DNA from: Marinihelvus sp036351115
Lineage (GTDB): Bacteria > Pseudomonadota > Gammaproteobacteria > Xanthomonadales > SZUA-36
DNA: 64,000 bases
NCBI GenBank assembly: GCA_036351115.1
Contig: JAZBOL010000096.1
Coordinates: 124,001 to 188,000 of the forward strand
Direction of reading: 5' to 3'
The notes under the pieces are model-generated. The model made no database searches. It saw only the letters and a program-made list of their open reading frames with translations, and was not told the origin of the DNA. Position 1 is the first letter of the stretch. Each line of letters starts with the position of its first letter. The position numbers and the translations under genes were made by a program. Shown here piece by piece: positions 62,126-64,000 of this stretch.

Positions 62126-63058
62126 ATGTCCGCCCTGATCTGCGGCTCCCTCGCGTATGACACCATCATGCTGTTTCCGGAGCGCTTCCGGGACCATATC
62201 CTGCCCGAAAAAATGCACATCCTGAACGTGTCGTTCCTGGTGCCGCACATGCGCCGGGAATTTGGCGGGGTGGCCGGCAACATTTCCTACAACCTGAAGC
62301 TGCTCGGCGGCGAGCCCCTCCCCATGGGCGCCGTCGGCGACGACTTCGGCCCGTATCAGCGACACCTGGACGACCTGGGCATCTCGACCCGCTACGTCCG
62401 TCGGCTCACCGGGGAATTCACGCCCCAGGCCTTCATCACGACGGACCAGGAAGACAACCAGATCACGGCCTTCCACCCCGGCGCCATGTCCCAGAGCCAC
62501 CTGAACAAGGTGACCGACGCGGAAGGCGTGCACATCGGCATCATCGCGCCGGACGGCAAGGACGCCATGGTGCAGCACAGCCACGACTTCCCCGGGGCGG
62601 GCATTCCGCACATCTTCGACCCGGGCCAGGCCATGCCCATGTTCAACGGCGAGGAGCTGCGCGGCTTCATCGAGCGCGCGGACTGGATTGTCATGAACGA
62701 TTACGAGTACCAGCTGGTGAAGGACCGCACGGGGCTGTCCGGCAAGGACATCGCCGAGCGGGTGCGCGCCTTCGTGGTGACCCTGGGCGGCCAGGGTTCC
62801 AACGTGTACGAGCGCGGCAGGAAAACCCACATCGAGGCCGCGGCGGTCAGCGAGATCAAGGACCCGACCGGCTGCGGGGACGCCTACCGCGCCGGTCTGA
62901 TCCACGGCCTGCTCAACGACATGGACCTGGTCACCGCCTGCCGCATCGGCTCCATCATGGGCGCCATCAAGATCGAATACCTGGCGCCGCAGCACCATCG
63001 CCCGGAATTCCAGGAGATCGCGGACCGCTTCGAGGCCGCCTATGGCTACCGGTTCTGA
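62126..63058 (+). CDS. PfkB-family carbohydrate/nucleoside kinase (adenosine-kinase-like)
   Basis: 310 residues from ATG 62126, with AAGGA nine nt upstream. Ribokinase fold: GGVAGNISYNLKLLGGEP (N-terminal signature) and DPTGCGDAYRAGLIHGL, the second PfkB signature with the catalytic Asp; the usual GAGD anion hole reads GCGD. It resembles the bacterial adenosine-kinase group; the substrate is not certain. It is a single gene divergent from mreB. Confidence 0.88.
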   Translation: MSALICGSLAYDTIMLFPERFRDHILPEKMHILNVSFLVPHMRREFGGVAGNISYNLKLLGGEPLPMGAVGDDFGPYQRHLDDLGISTRYVRRLTGEFTPQAFITTDQEDNQITAFHPGAMSQSHLNKVTDAEGVHIGIIAPDGKDAMVQHSHDFPGAGIPHIFDPGQAMPMFNGEELRGFIERADWIVMNDYEYQLVKDRTGLSGKDIAERVRAFVVTLGGQGSNVYERGRKTHIEAAAVSEIKDPTGCGDAYRAGLIHGLLNDMDLVTACRIGSIMGAIKIEYLAPQHHRPEFQEIADRFEAAYGYRF

Positions 63059-63092
63059 TGCCCTCCCCGCACGGGCCACGGCCCGTTCAGGG

Positions 63093-63121
63093 TTGACAAA
63101 AACGGGAGGGAAACGCAGAAT
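63093..63121 (+). promoter_or_regulatory. tRNA-Met promoter
   Basis: TTGACA (63093-63098) and CAGAAT (63116-63121) with 17-bp spacing, followed by a GC-rich discriminator, as in stringently controlled stable-RNA promoters. A TCCGGAC/GTCCGGA hairpin lies in the leader (63131-63148). Confidence 0.65.
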
Positions 63122-63159
63122 TGCCGGCCCTCCGGACGCCCGTCCGGAAACCAGTCAAA

Positions 63160-63236
63160 GGTGATGTAGCTCAGCTGGTTAGAGCGCGGCACTCATAATG
63201 CTGAGGTCGGTGGTTCAAGTCCACCCATCACCACCA
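63160..63236 (+). tRNA. tRNA-Met (CAU), elongator type
   Basis: 77 nt with a complete cloverleaf: acceptor GGTGATG pairs with CATCACC, then A73 and an encoded CCA; D-arm AGCTCAGCTGGTTAGAGC; anticodon CAT at 63194-63196 in CTCATAA; T-arm with GGTTCAAGTCC. A matched first acceptor pair marks elongator rather than initiator. Its 3' end is repeated twice downstream. Confidence 0.96.
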
Positions 63237-63298
63237 ATTTCCAGGCCCCCTGCTCAGGGGGCTTTTTTTGTCCCCTGAGCAGGGGGCCTGGAAATTGG
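63234..63298. repeat. 27-bp perfect inverted repeat spanning the tRNA CCA end and its terminator
   Basis: The left arm (63234-63260) begins with the last two bases before and including the tRNA CCA end and runs through most of the terminator stem; the right arm (63272-63298) is its exact reverse complement; the loop of 11 bp (63261-63271) contains the T-run. The two arms can form a very stable cruciform. Confidence 0.93.
63245..63269 (+). terminator. Intrinsic terminator of tRNA-Met
   Basis: GCCCCC, loop TGCTCA, GGGGGC, then seven T (63263-63269). It sits inside the left arm of the larger 27-bp inverted repeat. Confidence 0.88.
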
Positions 63299-63405
63299 GG
63301 CGCCGGGTGGACGTACACCGGGCCACTTTTCTCGGCCGAATAACCCATCTCATCGGTCCGCGGTGGCGGTCATCGCTTTCGAAGTGCCGATTTCCCGCGC
63401 GTCCG

Positions 63406-63426
63406 GGTTCAAGTCCACCCATCACC
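63406..63426 (+). repeat. 21-bp direct repeat of the tRNA-Met 3' end (att-like)
   Basis: Exact copy of 63212-63232 (T-arm plus acceptor strand, without the CCA), 194 bp downstream in the same orientation. Exact repeats of a tRNA 3' end are the usual footprint of integrase-mediated insertion. The 170 bp between the copies holds no gene. Confidence 0.85.
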
Positions 63427-63515
63427 CTCTGCGTCCCGCACTTGACCCCGGACATAAAACCGCGGCAACAAACGCGCTAAGCTGTACTTTTCGGTCAACT
63501 CAATTCGGAGACAGC

Positions 63516-63716
63516 ATGAACAAGAACATCCATCCCGTAGAACGCGCGGTACGCGTCATTGGTGGCCTGGCGATCGTCAGCCTGGCCTTCGTCGGACCCC
63601 AGTCACCCTGGGCCTGGCTGGGCCTCGTTCCGGTCGCGACCGGACTGATCGGCTGGTGCCCACCCTATGCCCTGCTGGGCATCAGCACCTGCAAAAGGCC
63701 GGCCGGGGAGGCCTGA
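63516..63716 (+). CDS. Small DUF2892 (YgaP-like) membrane protein
   Basis: 66 residues from ATG 63516 with GGAG six nt upstream. Two hydrophobic helices and the family pattern NIHPVERAVRVIGGLAIVSL with GWCPPYALLGISTC. Such domains are found alone or fused to rhodanese; the function is unknown. It lies just past the tRNA repeat region. Confidence 0.87.
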   Translation: MNKNIHPVERAVRVIGGLAIVSLAFVGPQSPWAWLGLVPVATGLIGWCPPYALLGISTCKRPAGEA

Positions 63717-63820
63717 GCCTCCGGGCAACGAAAAGAACGGCACTCTTATGCCCATCTCCCTACAGTGCTATGGTTGAGCCTGCGTAAACGTTAACAGTCG
63801 GTTTTGTCGAGGAGCACGCC

Positions 63821-64000
63821 ATGCAGGCAAAAAAAGGGATTTTTTCCATGCTGGTCACCACCCTGGCTTTGGCGGCCGTCAGCGAAGCAGTGGCCCAGAA
63901 CGACACGGTGATCAACGGGGACTTCTTCGTGCCGGACCTGCCGCTGACGGTCCAGAACGAGGACCGGGTGTGTTTCGACGCGCTGCTGGGTCAACTCACC
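63821..64000 (+). CDS. Secreted protein of unknown function, N-terminal fragment
   Basis: The frame opens at ATG 63821 after a GAGGAG site and runs off the window after 60 codons. The start is a typical signal peptide: MQAKKGIFSMLVTTLALAAV, ending near SEAVAQ. The mature part begins NDTVINGDFFVPDLPLTVQN and has one Cys so far. No family is recognised. An opposite-strand frame here is not preferred because it lacks such signals. Confidence 0.72.
   Translation, partial: MQAKKGIFSMLVTTLALAAVSEAVAQNDTVINGDFFVPDLPLTVQNEDRVCFDALLGQLT

Noticed and set aside
63791..63994. Minus-strand 67-residue frame at the right end
   Set aside because: The plus strand has a ribosome-binding site and a signal peptide; the minus frame has no motif.
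1..64000. CRISPR array, prophage, insertion sequence or toxin-antitoxin pair
   Set aside because: I looked for regular spaced repeats, integrase, transposase and terminal repeats on both strands and found none apart from the tRNA-associated repeats reported.

Overview
The window comes from a GC-rich (roughly two-thirds G+C by eye) gammaproteobacterial chromosome. Three gene orders support this and match the core arrangement known from Pseudomonas and relatives: the end of a Pil-Chp chemotaxis cluster next to rsmE-bioA, a fis-purH-purD block, and mreBCD-mrdA-rodA-mltB-rlpA-dacA-ybeD-lipB-lipA. A species cannot be read from the sequence; Xanthomonadales/Chromatiales-type lineages are my best guess. 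Nearly all of the DNA is ordinary housekeeping sequence, packed tightly with many 4-bp ATGA/GTGA overlaps. There is no CRISPR array, prophage, insertion sequence or rRNA.

Layout. 1-2181: end of a ChpA-type hybrid kinase and a CheW-like ChpC. 2226-4309 (minus): bioA-rsmE. 4385-6635: a HisN-like phosphatase, nudE and cysQ, coupled. 6668-7087 (minus): hemJ. 7218-12599: a plus-strand run erpA, nudC, ampE-like, btuF-like, a DUF819 membrane protein and a K+ channel. 12644-15249 (minus): tyrS, a MutT-type Nudix hydrolase and a TSUP permease. 15429-18477: M23 peptidase, anmK and yccF, followed by a likely DUF924 remnant. 18659-20837 (minus): xth and ampG. 20976-24149: pyrE, two tandem DUF4124 secreted coiled-coil proteins, a DUF3426 protein and fis. 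24173-30873: purH, purD, uvrD, an alpha/beta hydrolase and pyrF. 30874-31192: an AT-rich gene-free block with a strong promoter and a clear intrinsic terminator, read here as a new small RNA. 31193-36594: plsB, ydcH-like, and TRAP transporter parts DctP and DctM facing each other. 36595-37056: gene-free DNA with a perfect DnaA box. 37057-39385: argS and a SPOR protein. 39399-46340 (minus): a MoxR-Bat operon. 46564-52873 (minus): lipB, lipA, prc and priA. 52870-61895 (minus): the elongasome operon mreB to dacA-ybeD. 62126 to the end: PfkB kinase, tRNA-Met(CAU) with a peculiar repeat-rich 3' flank, a DUF2892 membrane protein and the start of a secreted protein.

Cell-wall functions dominate: lateral synthesis (MreBCD, PBP2, RodA), trimming and cleavage (DacA, MltB, RlpA, M23, Prc) and recycling (AnmK, AmpG, AmpE-like). 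Nucleotide metabolism is the second theme (pyrE, pyrF, purH, purD and three Nudix enzymes). The observations most worth a second look are the candidate sRNA between pyrF and plsB, a 14-bp tandem repeat that forms a chain of overlapping five-codon ORFs running into the rodA start, and a tRNA-Met 3' end that is repeated both as a 27-bp inverted repeat and as a 21-bp direct repeat.
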